The position numbers and the translations under genes were made by a program. DNA of 38,213 bases from Methanosarcina sp. UBA293 (GTDB taxonomy: Archaea; Halobacteriota; Methanosarcinia; Methanosarcinales; Methanosarcinaceae), in NCBI GenBank assembly GCA_002499445.1, contig DALS01000015.1, forward strand, positions 1 to 38,213, written 5' to 3'. Shown here in pieces: positions 25,100 through 33,635 of the stretch. Position 1 is the first letter of the stretch; each line of letters starts with the position of its first letter. Under the pieces are notes generated by a model. That model was not told the DNA's origin. It saw nothing but the letters and a program-made list of their open reading frames with translations, and did not search any database.

Positions 25100-25439
25100 G
25101 ATATTAACTCTTTTTTGGCTGTTGCGATATTCCCATAATTAAAAACTTATGTTGTATTATAAAGAATTCTGTCCTGATAATAAAGAATTCTATGATATCA
25201 TCCTGTAATCCATATACATATAATCCTGATCAAAGAACCGAAATCCTAATCAGAGATCTGAAGGTCTTGATATGCTAGGGAGAAAGTAACTGACTTCAGG
25301 AAACGTTAAAATGTTATATACTTTTGGTTTTCCCTATTATGCCAAACGCAACATAAAAACTGAAAAACAGCGACTATAAAAAATAAAAAAGGAAGAGAAA
25401 AAGAATGGAAGGATTGTCGGAAGCCTCCGGCGTAGCATA
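25100..25439. other. Intergenic between hpt and the FmdE-like gene
   Basis: No gene seen. ATAAAGAATTCT is repeated near 25158-25170 and 25179-25192, within the likely hpt promoter region. Confidence 0.5.
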
Positions 25440-26591
25440 TCACACTTTCTGCATGGGCTTAAATTTATTAGTCCAATTGCCTATTCCAGGAATGCCGTTT
25501 TTCGAGGGATTGACATTCCCTGCCGGATTAAGCAGCCCGAGAACCACATAAGGATTGCTATCTGCCTGCTTCATTTCGTTCAGGGTAGCCTCATCAATGT
25601 CGATGACTGAAATTACCGAAACAAGCCCCTCCTTATCCCAGTTTTCCTGGTCCATAAGCCAGAGATCCGCTAGATACTTCGAAACCCAGGCAGGATCATC
25701 GGTCTTTGCCCCACTTTCTGCATTGACAACATTAAAGTCAAACCCGAGCACTACGGCTTTTATAGCTCCGGCATTTTTATCCGTAACTACGAAGATACCT
25801 GCAGGAGAGTTTCCAATTGCTTCTTTTTCAGCATCTGTTAGTGAGGATACCCAGATCCCGCCTATGCCGGGAGTTGCATCCCAGCGCTTTACGAAAACAT
25901 CTTCTTTACACCAGTTAGGGCAGGAAAAAACCGTATAACTCACACCTTCCTTAAGCGGATAGTTTTCTTCCATCCAGTTTGCAAGCACAAAACCACTGGA
26001 GACCCCGGGACAGAAATGGTTGTGCAATTCCAGACACTGCATAAGCTCATAATCGAGATTTCCTGTAGCCCAGCCATTCGAAATCGTAAGGATGGCAAAT
26101 TCACGCCCACCAAACACCTTTGAATTTACCTTTTCATTCCAGGCAGCTACAGATTCCGGGCTTTTCGAAAGCGTATCAAAGGCTATGTTTTCCGTTACCT
26201 GGTAGCTAATTTTACTTTCGTTTTCGTAAGAAACCTTGATATAAGTACAGTTTCCGCTGAATTTATCGAAGAATGCAAACCAGAGAGGACTGTTCCTTGA
26301 GTTCTGGACAGCAAGGAGATTCTTTATATACAAAAGATCTCTCTTATAAAATTCCGAATAGAAATCATCAAGGAAAACATAAGACTCTGCCGGAGAACCT
26401 AGATCAGTTATAATAAGTGTTTCTTCGGGCCCAATGCCTCCAAGTTCCGCTTCGGCTGCTGCAAAGACCTGAGCCATCAATTCCGAATTATAATCTTCAG
26501 CTGCCATCCCAGGAATAGCTCCAAGGGAAAAAACAAGGGTTGTCAGTAAAATCAGATAAATGAATTTCGCTTTAATATTCATTAGATTCAT
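25440..26591 (-). CDS. Exported FmdE-like protein
   Basis: 383 aa from the ATG at 26591 (AGGTG upstream). Residues about 4-31 are a signal peptide ending GMAAED. Around residue 210 the FmdE signature appears: LELHNHFCPGVSSGFVLAN, followed by FSCPNWCKEDVF. In FmdE-domain proteins the HxHxCPG cysteine region binds metal. Despite the name, stand-alone FmdE proteins are not needed for formylmethanofuran dehydrogenase, and this one is predicted to work outside the membrane, so a methanogenesis role is unlikely. The N-terminal 190 residues look like a second, unassigned domain (FDKFSGNCTYIKV). Confidence 0.8.
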   Translation of the reverse strand: MNLMNIKAKFIYLILLTTLVFSLGAIPGMAAEDYNSELMAQVFAAAEAELGGIGPEETLIITDLGSPAESYVFLDDFYSEFYKRDLLYIKNLLAVQNSRNSPLWFAFFDKFSGNCTYIKVSYENESKISYQVTENIAFDTLSKSPESVAAWNEKVNSKVFGGREFAILTISNGWATGNLDYELMQCLELHNHFCPGVSSGFVLANWMEENYPLKEGVSYTVFSCPNWCKEDVFVKRWDATPGIGGIWVSSLTDAEKEAIGNSPAGIFVVTDKNAGAIKAVVLGFDFNVVNAESGAKTDDPAWVSKYLADLWLMDQENWDKEGLVSVISVIDIDEATLNEMKQADSNPYVVLGLLNPAGNVNPSKNGIPGIGNWTNKFKPMQKV

Positions 26592-26946
26592 CACACCTGC
26601 TCCTATCGTGCTTTTACATCTACTCATAAATTAATTTCTTCATAATTTGACCTTAAAATAACACGTAATAGAAAACAATATTTATCAAGTAAGATAAAAT
26701 CTATACTTAGTGTGTTTTAGTGTTACAAAGAATAAAAAAGGTATTACATAAAACTTACGGATTTTGTTAACAGTGAGAACATGCCGAGAAATATAAAAAA
26801 AGAAAAATGAAAGCCAATATATTAGCAGAAAGTAGTGGTGAGGAGAAGTCTGAAGAGAATTAGGCACATTGCCTATTGATACCAAAAACAATCTTTTTTA
26901 CTTGTTATTTTATTTACATCGCACAAAAATCGACCTTGAATTGTGC
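26592..26946. other. Intergenic, A+T-rich, no gene seen
   Basis: Upstream region of the FmdE-like gene and downstream region of the DUF3784 gene. Nothing supportable found. Confidence 0.5.
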
Positions 26947-27279
26947 TCATTTTCTATATTTTTCAAACGCTTTTTCAGTACCAAAATGGAAATCCCTAAA
27001 AAATAGAATCAGCCAAATAATAAAAGCAACAGTTGCTGCATAGGTACTCACAAAATAAGATATAAGCGCACCAATGACAAAAACAACTATCCAAACAACG
27101 AAAGCATTTCTTTGGTCACAGCTCATCTTTTCTTTATCATATTTCTCTATTTTCTCTTTAGGTAACGTATTAAACCCGCCGATAAGCATTGTTCCCTTTT
27201 CTTTTAACAAAGCAAAAACAATTGCCATAAATCCAAATAAGATTGCCATAAATAAACAGGAATTGACTCCTATATTCAT
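26947..27279 (-). CDS. Small DUF3784-like membrane protein
   Basis: 110 aa with three membrane helices (about 8-25, 60-80, 83-102). The loop IGGFNTLPKEKIEKYDKEKM closely follows the DUF3784 pattern, as I recall it from Firmicutes, in which a GYNTMSKEEKxKYD motif follows the first helix. Function unknown. ATG at 27279 is chosen over a TTG at 27294; neither has a good ribosome site. It may have been acquired from bacteria; that is inference from memory of the family's distribution. Confidence 0.7.
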   Translation of the reverse strand: MNIGVNSCLFMAILFGFMAIVFALLKEKGTMLIGGFNTLPKEKIEKYDKEKMSCDQRNAFVVWIVVFVIGALISYFVSTYAATVAFIIWLILFFRDFHFGTEKAFEKYRK

Positions 27280-27312
27280 TGTAATACACGTCAAAATATA
27301 AAAAGAGAAAAT

Positions 27313-28242
27313 TTAAGGGCAAACAATAGTATCGAAAAGCCCTACTACGATCTCTGCCAGTTCCTTGCTTTTTTCAGTTGAGGTCATAAGAGTATCGGCA
27401 CGGGAGGCATGGCATCCAAGTTTCTCAAATGCGAATTCGTCCGCCTGATCCCTCTCATCGAAAACAAAAACATTTAGGAAATCCTGATAATATTCTGCGA
27501 CTCCCAATGAAGAGACCTCAAGCCCTGACGCCTGCATTAATTTCCCGGCAGGACCGCTTACAGGGGTATTGCCAATAATTGGGCTGACTGCCACGACCTT
27601 TTTATTTTGAATTATATCTTTCATGCCTGGAAGGGAAATAATAGGACCTATACTCGTGATCGGGTTACTTGGCCCTATAAGGATATCATTATCATTTTCC
27701 AGAGCTTCGAGTACCTTTGGAGATATTGAAGCTTCGGAAACTCCCCTGATATCAATCCCAAGTACTTCGGGTTCTCCGTGTTTCCCAATCCAGAAATCCT
27801 GAAAATGCATAGTTCCTTCAGGAGTTTCTATATAAGTGGAAACAGGATCGTCAGACATAGGCAGAATTTTTGCATTAATTCCGAAAATGGACGCAAGCTT
27901 TAAAGTTGCATCGGAAAGGGAGACTCCATCCCGGATGAAATTCGAGCGAATAATATGGGTTGCCCTGTCGCAGTCCCCAAGCTTCATGCTTTCCGTGACA
28001 CCAAGTTCCTGCATATGCTCATTAGTCAGAAAGGTGTCGTCTTCTATACCCCACCATTTTTTTCGGTCGATCTTGTCTGAGAACAGATAGAGCACTGTAT
28101 CCAGATCAGGACAAATCATATTTCCCGAAACCCAGAGGTCTTCGGCAGTGTTTACAACAACGGTCAGTTCCTCCTGAGGGAGGATTTCCTTGAGCCCATC
28201 AAGGAGCTTTGGAGTTCCGGTGCCGCCTGAAAATATAATCAT
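27313..28242 (-). CDS. cofD: 2-phospho-L-lactate transferase CofD (coenzyme F420 biosynthesis)
   Basis: 309 aa, the normal length. CofD joins lactyl- or enolpyruvyl-diphospho-guanosine to Fo, giving F420-0 or its dehydro form. Recognised by the N-terminal FSGGTGTPKLLDGL, VVNTAEDLWVSGNMICPDLDTVLYLF, which binds the phosphate and Fo, and IGPSNPITSIGPIISLPG. ATG with AAGGT upstream. Divergent from the HD gene, with a shared intergenic region of about 110 nt. The other cof genes are not in this window. Confidence 0.95.
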   Translation of the reverse strand: MIIFSGGTGTPKLLDGLKEILPQEELTVVVNTAEDLWVSGNMICPDLDTVLYLFSDKIDRKKWWGIEDDTFLTNEHMQELGVTESMKLGDCDRATHIIRSNFIRDGVSLSDATLKLASIFGINAKILPMSDDPVSTYIETPEGTMHFQDFWIGKHGEPEVLGIDIRGVSEASISPKVLEALENDNDILIGPSNPITSIGPIISLPGMKDIIQNKKVVAVSPIIGNTPVSGPAGKLMQASGLEVSSLGVAEYYQDFLNVFVFDERDQADEFAFEKLGCHASRADTLMTSTEKSKELAEIVVGLFDTIVCP

Positions 28243-28327
28243 GATAATACCTTTTCCGGTTTTCTTCTAAACTTTCGGGTCGCGGGGATTTTGCAAAATT
28301 TACGGTATCAGAATAATAGTAACAGCA

Positions 28328-28336
28328 ATATATAAT
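28328..28336 (+). promoter_or_regulatory. TATA-like promoter of the HD gene
   Basis: ATATATAAT lies about 20-25 nt before the paired ATG codons at 28353 and 28356; no ribosome site is seen, so the mRNA may be leaderless. Confidence 0.4.
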
Positions 28337-28352
28337 GAAATCTGTCTAAAGA

Positions 28353-29552
28353 ATGATGAAAGTTGTCCTTGATCCTGTTCACGGGTATATCGAACTAGAT
28401 GATTTAGTTCAGGATCTTCTTTCAACTCCCCAGGTTCAACGCCTCAGGAGAGTCAAGCAGCTTGGCTTTTCAAATCTTGTCTACCCAGGTGCAAATCATA
28501 CGCGTTTTGAGCACTCGCTTGGAGCAATGCACCTCGCTTCTATGCTAACCAGAAATCTTGACTCGATTGAAGAGGAAAAAAAAGCCGAAATAAAAGCTGC
28601 TGCTCTTCTACATGATGTGGGGCACGGACCTTTTTCTCATGTTACCGAGAATGTTATTTACAAATATACACGGCACAGACACGATGATGTAAAGGAAATC
28701 CTAGGAAAAGGAGAAATAAGAGATATTCTAGGCAATCATGGAATTTCTCCCAGAAATCTTGTAAAACATATAAAAGGAGAAACTTCTCTGGGGCAAATCC
28801 TTAGCAGCGAAATTGATGTGGATAGAATGGACTATCTTGTTAGGGATGCCCATTATACAGGCGTAGCCTTTGGAGTTGTGGATTACAATCGCCTGATAAA
28901 CCAGATGAGTTTTTACGAGGATAGGCTCGTTGTAAACTATGGAGGGTTAAAAGCCGCAGAATCCCTCCTAGTCTCACGTTTCTGGATGAATACATCGGTA
29001 TACTATCATCATGTAACAAGGATCTCGGAGGCTATGTGTTCCAGAGCAGTGGAATATATGATCGAGAATAGTGAACTCGACCCACTCAGACTCAGGCAGA
29101 TGGATGATACAGACCTTATTGCATCCATGCGAAACGCAACTGGGTATGCAGGAGAACTTTCACGACTACTGGATGCCCGCAAGCTCTATAAGCGAGCATT
29201 ATATGTTGGTCTGGCAGAAGTGGGAAAATACGTACTTAGACATCGCGACCGGATCCGAAGGGCAGAAAACGAAATTGCAGAACTGGCAGGAGTTGACCCT
29301 GAGTATGTGCTTGTGGACATTCCAAAGACGCCGGAAATGCTGGAAATGCGGGCCATGATAAAGACTGACCACAAAATGATCCCTCTTAACGAGGTTTCCC
29401 ATTTCGTTTCCATCCTACAGGAAGCCGATATGGATAACTGGAGAATGGGAGTGTATAGCCCGAAAGAGCACTGCAAAGCCGTGGAAAAAGCTGCTAGAGA
29501 CTATTTTGATGTTAAAAAATCTACGAAACAGTTTAAGCTGAGTGACTTGTGA
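28353..29552 (+). CDS. HD-domain phosphohydrolase (SAMHD1/dGTPase-like)
   Basis: 399 aa. The opening DPVHGYIELDDL and VQRLRRVKQLGFSNLVYPGA are typical of the SAMHD1-like HD family. The metal site is complete: His54 in RFEHSLG, His87-Asp88 in LLHDVGHGPFSH, and the later Asp in SSEIDVDRMDYLVRDA. Homologues hydrolyse dNTPs to nucleosides and triphosphate; the substrate here is not proven. Two ATG codons in a row begin the gene and there is no ribosome site, fitting a leaderless message from the TATA box just upstream. Confidence 0.9.
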   Translation: MMKVVLDPVHGYIELDDLVQDLLSTPQVQRLRRVKQLGFSNLVYPGANHTRFEHSLGAMHLASMLTRNLDSIEEEKKAEIKAAALLHDVGHGPFSHVTENVIYKYTRHRHDDVKEILGKGEIRDILGNHGISPRNLVKHIKGETSLGQILSSEIDVDRMDYLVRDAHYTGVAFGVVDYNRLINQMSFYEDRLVVNYGGLKAAESLLVSRFWMNTSVYYHHVTRISEAMCSRAVEYMIENSELDPLRLRQMDDTDLIASMRNATGYAGELSRLLDARKLYKRALYVGLAEVGKYVLRHRDRIRRAENEIAELAGVDPEYVLVDIPKTPEMLEMRAMIKTDHKMIPLNEVSHFVSILQEADMDNWRMGVYSPKEHCKAVEKAARDYFDVKKSTKQFKLSDL

Positions 29553-29613
29553 AGTAGATAAATGAAGCTGATAAGTGAAGCTGATAAGCAAAGTAGAGAA
29601 CCGAGGTAGGGAT

Positions 29614-30003
29614 TTGTTTCATATTAAACGGAAAGTGGGAAAAATCGAAATTGTACTTGACGCAAAAAAGATTGGACAAGATTTCCTGCTGACCCTTACC
29701 GGTGGGGAGGAACATGTGGGAGCTGTTGCCGTAGGGCATTTTGATGAAAAAAGCCAGAGAGCAAGCTCATCGGTAATAACAATGCCCGGGCATCGGGAGG
29801 AACATCTCGCCCTGCATGGAGCAAGGCAGGTGAGCAGGGCAACGAAAAAGGCTTCGGTATTTGTTGCCGGAATACACCAGGATGATATCAGTCCTGAAGA
29901 AATAAAGGATATAGTCTCAGCCGCCGGGGAAATGGTAGAAAGCTTCATTGCCTTTTATGAAAACGAAAACGAATTGGCAGGGCAAGATAAAGGATTGAAA
30001 TAG
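29614..30003 (+). CDS. LpdD-like protein (prenylated-flavin chaperone family)
   Basis: 129 aa from the TTG at 29614, which follows GAGGT with 5-nt spacing; a GTG at 29575 in the same frame would add 13 residues but lacks a site. The sequence QDFLLTLTGGEEHVGAVAVG, the MPGHREEHLA motif and VFVAGIHQDDISPEEI match the small LpdD-like domain, thought to help install prenylated FMN in UbiD-type decarboxylases. That assignment is from memory, but the next gene is the prenylated-FMN maker UbiX, which supports it strongly. No UbiD gene lies in the window. Confidence 0.75.
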   Translation: MFHIKRKVGKIEIVLDAKKIGQDFLLTLTGGEEHVGAVAVGHFDEKSQRASSSVITMPGHREEHLALHGARQVSRATKKASVFVAGIHQDDISPEEIKDIVSAAGEMVESFIAFYENENELAGQDKGLK

Positions 30004-30041
30004 CGGCACAGAGATGAACAATGGAAAATAACGGCAGAAAC

Positions 30042-30101
30042 GTTGACAACAGGAACATTAACAACAGGAATATTAACAGTAGGAACATTAACAGCAGGGA
30101 T
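30042..30101 (+). repeat. Four 15-nt tandem repeats before ubiX
   Basis: Units at 30042, 30057, 30072 and 30087 of the form ATTAACAACAGGAAT/C. If the ATG at 30021 is used they encode an Asn/Arg/Ile/Ser repeat (NRNIN). Otherwise they form an untranslated spacer in which every unit contains AGGA or AGGGA. Confidence 0.85.
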
Positions 30102-30104
30102 AAA

Positions 30105-30656
30105 ATGGAGATAACGGTAGGGATCAGCGGAGCCTCAGGGGTTCAGTATGGAATTCGCCTTCTTGAAGTACTGGCGGAAAAAGAAATTAAAACCCATCTG
30201 GTTTTAACGGATGCTGCAAGCCAGATAATAAGGATTGAGACTGATTATACCCCTGAAGAAGTGGAGAAACTTGCAACCTGGAGCCATGCCCAGAAAGATT
30301 TTTCAGCGCCAATAGCCAGCGGCTCTCACAGGACAGAGGGAATGGTTATCGCCCCCTGCAGCATGAAAACCCTAGCAGCCGTGGCAAACGGAATATCCGA
30401 TAACCTTCTTACGAGGGCTGCAGACGTCTGCCTGAAAGAGGAGAGAAAACTTATCCTGATGACCCGAGAAACCCCGCTTAATCTGATACACATAGAGAAT
30501 ATGCTCAGGGCTAAAAAAGCGGGTGCAAGCATCCTTCCAGCCTGTCCAGGCTTTTATTCACGGCCCAGGACTCTCGAAGATCTCATAGATACGATGGTGG
30601 GAAGAACTCTCGACCTGCTCGGGATAGAAAACGAGATTTATCTCCGCTGGAAGTGA
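30105..30656 (+). CDS. ubiX: Flavin prenyltransferase UbiX
   Basis: UbiX joins a dimethylallyl group to FMN to make prenylated FMN, the UbiD cofactor. The protein opens with ITVGISGASGVQYGIRLLEV (FMN site) and carries ASGSHRTEGMVIAPCSMKTLAA and LMTRETPLNLIHIENM, all family hallmarks. From the ATG at 30105, with AGGGA upstream, it is 183 aa, close to normal. An in-frame ATG at 30021 would add 28 residues encoded by the 15-nt repeats, which no UbiX needs. In archaea prenylated FMN serves UbiD enzymes, for example in the mevalonate route via trans-anhydromevalonate phosphate; that pathway link is inference. Confidence 0.92.
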   Translation: MEITVGISGASGVQYGIRLLEVLAEKEIKTHLVLTDAASQIIRIETDYTPEEVEKLATWSHAQKDFSAPIASGSHRTEGMVIAPCSMKTLAAVANGISDNLLTRAADVCLKEERKLILMTRETPLNLIHIENMLRAKKAGASILPACPGFYSRPRTLEDLIDTMVGRTLDLLGIENEIYLRWK

Positions 30657-30788
30657 AAAAAACAACCTAAATGACCTCAGGAAAAAACTCAATTCCGCGA
30701 AAAATTGGAAATCTGAAAAATCAAACAGATAAAATAATTTTGATTTTGAGAAGAATTTCATAGAAAGCATGACTGACCCATGTTCTAA

Positions 30789-30803
30789 CGAAAGCTATAT
30801 AAA
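30789..30803 (+). promoter_or_regulatory. BRE/TATA promoter of tRNA-Pro
   Basis: CGAAAGC (BRE) followed by TATATAAA, about 35 nt before the tRNA. Confidence 0.65.
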
Positions 30804-30834
30804 GGATAATCTCCTTTGAAAGGACGTACCCCTT

Positions 30835-30909
30835 GGGATAGTAGGGTAGCTTGGTCCATCCTCGAGCGTTTGGGACGCTTGGACCGCGGTTCAAATCCGC
30901 GCTATCCCA
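30835..30909 (+). tRNA. tRNA-Pro (anticodon TGG)
   Basis: Acceptor arms GGGATAG/CTATCCC pair fully. A D-arm (GGGTAGCTTGGTCCATCCT) is followed by anticodon stem GAGCG/CGCTT around loop TTTGGGA (anticodon TGG, proline), and T-arm GCGGTTCAAATCCGC. Discriminator A; no CCA encoded. Confidence 0.95.
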
Positions 30910-31256
30910 TATACCATTTTTTCCACGTTTTCTACACATTTTCCCATACATTTCTCATCTCGATATACCATTTTCTGTTCATTTCTTGTTTTTTTGTTCA
31001 CCTTCTCGCTTTCTTCTGTTTGTTTTCTTGTTTTCTTCTGTTCATCTTTCGCTTTTTACTGTTACCCCCAACTGCCAGAAAAAATACGGGAAACGGAAAA
31101 CAAAAGGAAATTAAATTTTTTTCGAATCCTCGCTTTCTACCTTGTCCGCAAATAAGTATTCGCGGATAATTTAAGAATTGTTCCTGAGAACAGCCTTAAG
31201 AAATATACTTAAAAAACAACCTTAAATTTCATTTCTTAAGGCATCTCTGAAGGGAA
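30910..31256. other. Pyrimidine-rich intergenic tract
   Basis: From 30915 to about 31065 the plus strand is almost all T and C, with repeated TTCTTCTGTT and TTTTCTTG words. It lies downstream of tRNA-Pro, where T runs would end transcription, and past the herA stop on the other strand. No gene seen. Confidence 0.6.
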
Positions 31257-33635
31257 TTAACGGTGCCTGACTACACAGTTCGAAAGCCCTACTATTTCCA
31301 CGATATCACTGTTATCAGGGGAATGGATTATCATCTGTCCTTTCTTAAGATAGGGAATTCTCCTCTCATATTCTTTAGGGACTTTAAGAGACGTGATAGC
31401 TGCATCGTTGTTGAGGTTAAGGATCAGTTTTGTGTTTACTTGTTTGAAGACGGTATCATCAATATCTTGGGGGTCCTGGGTGATTAAAAAGAGACCCAAT
31501 CCTTCTTTTCGGCCCTGGCGGGCAGCATCTGCAAAACGGGAAATAATAAGGCGGGAATGTTCCCCGCTTGCCTTTGAGAGATAACGGTGGGCTTCATCCA
31601 GCGCCAGGATGATCGGAATTTCTTTAATGGCTTTTTCTCCAGTTGTACTCAACTTATTATCCACGATCAGGCTCATGATTGTGAGTACTATAAGATCGCG
31701 GATTCTCGGAGCGCTTATATACTCGGTCGGAAATACCGAAACCTGCCCTGGTTTAAAGATTTTATCCAGAAGCTCAGTAATTGAAGTCGCGTCCCGGTCA
31801 AAAATTTTTGAGAAGAAGGGATTCCTCACTCTCCTTACAATCCCGTCATATGAGGACTCATGCAATTTCCCACTGTCAACATAGTAGGAACGAGTACCTT
31901 CATTGTCGATATGGTTGATGAAATTCTGGTAGGTATGGGGCACGCTTGATTTGAAGAAATCTCCAAGAAGCACCTCAAGCCCTATATACTGGAGTTCGGA
32001 CATTCCGGCTGCTGCAATAAGCCAGGAATTGTGTTCTACAAGCGAAAAGGGAATTGTAAATTCAATCTGTTCGGCTCTGGATTTATCCCCTGGATATCTT
32101 TGCCCGTCGATTTTTGCCACGAAAGCTTTTGTAGAGAGAATCCGGCCATAAGCCACATCTTCGGATTCAAACCGGAATTTATCGTCTTCATTCAGGGTTT
32201 CATTGTCCTCAAATAGCTGGGAATACTCGTCCTGAGGGTCCATAATTACAAGGCAAGGATTTTTCCGGGCTTTGTCAGGAGAGCTCCGCAGCCTGTACCT
32301 GTTGTTTTCATTCAGGAACTGGCGAAGAATATTTTTTGAGAGGAAAGTTTTTCCAGTCCCTGTGCTTCCGCAAATAAGCATGTGCCTGAAAATCAAGGGA
32401 TCGCCCATGGAATAGTCATTTCTGAGATAGTATGCAACCGTTGCGGGCTCGGAATGGGTTTTTAAAAGTTCGCCCCCAACACTGAGATGGCCGAGAAAGA
32501 TTCCTTCTTCAGGAATATTAAGCCCTACCTGGACCTCAAGCCTATCAGTAACAGGCAGGATAGGAGTGTTAGGGTGGGGAATCCGGTCTGCCATGCGTCG
32601 CGTAAGTGGACCTCCGGGCTTTGTGTACAGAATACAGAGTAGATCAAGACAAGCAAGGAACTTGTAATCGTCTTCATTTACAGAGTTTCTACGGGAACTG
32701 AGTATACGCCTTGAGTGAATTTCAGTTGCATCATCTACTACAAACTCCTGCCTGTACTGGAGTTTTCCCACCCTAGCAAAGAGTTTTTCTCCGTTTTCAT
32801 AAGGTACAACAACATATGTTCCCAGTCTTATCTCGCCCCGTCGAGCTGATGTAATATAGCCGGTAATTACAGCTCCAGAAGGAGTTAATTCAAGAGGCTC
32901 TATGCCTGTAGTGACAATCCCAAAGGCTTCTGAAACTGGAGAAATCTGGGCATTATCATCGTATCCTGCAAAGCCTTCAAAGGGAAAAGCTTCCTGCCCA
33001 GAATACTCTATAGCTTCGGATTCAAGAGAGAGATACGAGAGATCTGGAAGTGGCATAGAAGCAGTTTTAGATGGAGAAGCCGACTTAAAAATGATTTTGG
33101 AAGAGCCTGAAAGGATATCAGATTCAAAACCGGATTTAATACTGGATTCAAGATCAGAATCAAGATCGAACTTAATACTGGATTCAATATCAAGTTCAAT
33201 ATTAGATTCAATACCAGATTTAGAGTCAATACCAGATTTAGAGTCAATACCAGATTTAGAGTCAATACCAGATTCGGCAGGAACAATATCCGATGCATGA
33301 CCCAGATAGTCTTTCTCCAGATCATCGGACAAGGAGGCGTGCAGTATTTCATCAGCATCATTTATGGATATAGGAGCGGAAGTAACCAGTTCAGAAGCAC
33401 CTTCAAGGTCAAGAGAATTCGCTATCTTACTCATCGCTATCTCACCCATGTTCCTGTTTTCAGGACTTAGCTCATCAGGGATTTCCTTTCGTAGCTCATC
33501 AGGACTCTCCTTTAAACCTGCGTTTTCTTCCATTCCTTCTTTTATTCCTGCTTCCATTTCTGAATTCACAGAAACTGGTTCCCTTTTCGGTTTGTAAGAG
33601 TTAAAAGTAAAAATGTTGGTATCTTCATATTTCAT
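31257..33635 (-). CDS. herA: HerA-type DNA translocase/helicase ATPase with long N-terminal extension
   Basis: HerA is a hexameric bipolar DNA translocase working with NurA in DNA end resection. The 792-aa protein has a HAS-barrel region at about 240-330, Walker A GSTGTGKT (423-430), MDPQDEY (465-471), Walker B LALDEAH (Asp680-Glu681), a sensor LITQDPQD near 718 and an arginine-rich C-terminus. Residues 1-235 are an unusual acidic low-complexity extension with SGIDSK repeats (about 122-140) encoded by an 18-nt tandem repeat. A start codon further downstream is possible, but the ATG overlaps the nurA end by 11 nt, which favours it. No Mre11/Rad50 genes adjoin. Confidence 0.92.
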   Translation of the reverse strand: MKYEDTNIFTFNSYKPKREPVSVNSEMEAGIKEGMEENAGLKESPDELRKEIPDELSPENRNMGEIAMSKIANSLDLEGASELVTSAPISINDADEILHASLSDDLEKDYLGHASDIVPAESGIDSKSGIDSKSGIDSKSGIESNIELDIESSIKFDLDSDLESSIKSGFESDILSGSSKIIFKSASPSKTASMPLPDLSYLSLESEAIEYSGQEAFPFEGFAGYDDNAQISPVSEAFGIVTTGIEPLELTPSGAVITGYITSARRGEIRLGTYVVVPYENGEKLFARVGKLQYRQEFVVDDATEIHSRRILSSRRNSVNEDDYKFLACLDLLCILYTKPGGPLTRRMADRIPHPNTPILPVTDRLEVQVGLNIPEEGIFLGHLSVGGELLKTHSEPATVAYYLRNDYSMGDPLIFRHMLICGSTGTGKTFLSKNILRQFLNENNRYRLRSSPDKARKNPCLVIMDPQDEYSQLFEDNETLNEDDKFRFESEDVAYGRILSTKAFVAKIDGQRYPGDKSRAEQIEFTIPFSLVEHNSWLIAAAGMSELQYIGLEVLLGDFFKSSVPHTYQNFINHIDNEGTRSYYVDSGKLHESSYDGIVRRVRNPFFSKIFDRDATSITELLDKIFKPGQVSVFPTEYISAPRIRDLIVLTIMSLIVDNKLSTTGEKAIKEIPIILALDEAHRYLSKASGEHSRLIISRFADAARQGRKEGLGLFLITQDPQDIDDTVFKQVNTKLILNLNNDAAITSLKVPKEYERRIPYLKKGQMIIHSPDNSDIVEIVGLSNCVVRHR
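33205..33276. repeat. 18-nt tandem repeat in the herA N-terminal region
   Basis: Four copies of GA(G/T)TCAATACCAGATT(TA/CG), starting at 33205, 33223, 33241 and 33259, encode the SGIDSK repeats. Confidence 0.9.

Noticed and set aside
30021..30104. N-terminal extension of UbiX
   Set aside because: The UbiX core starts at 30105 with its own AGGGA; the extension is encoded only by a short tandem repeat and is not needed by the family. It remains possible.
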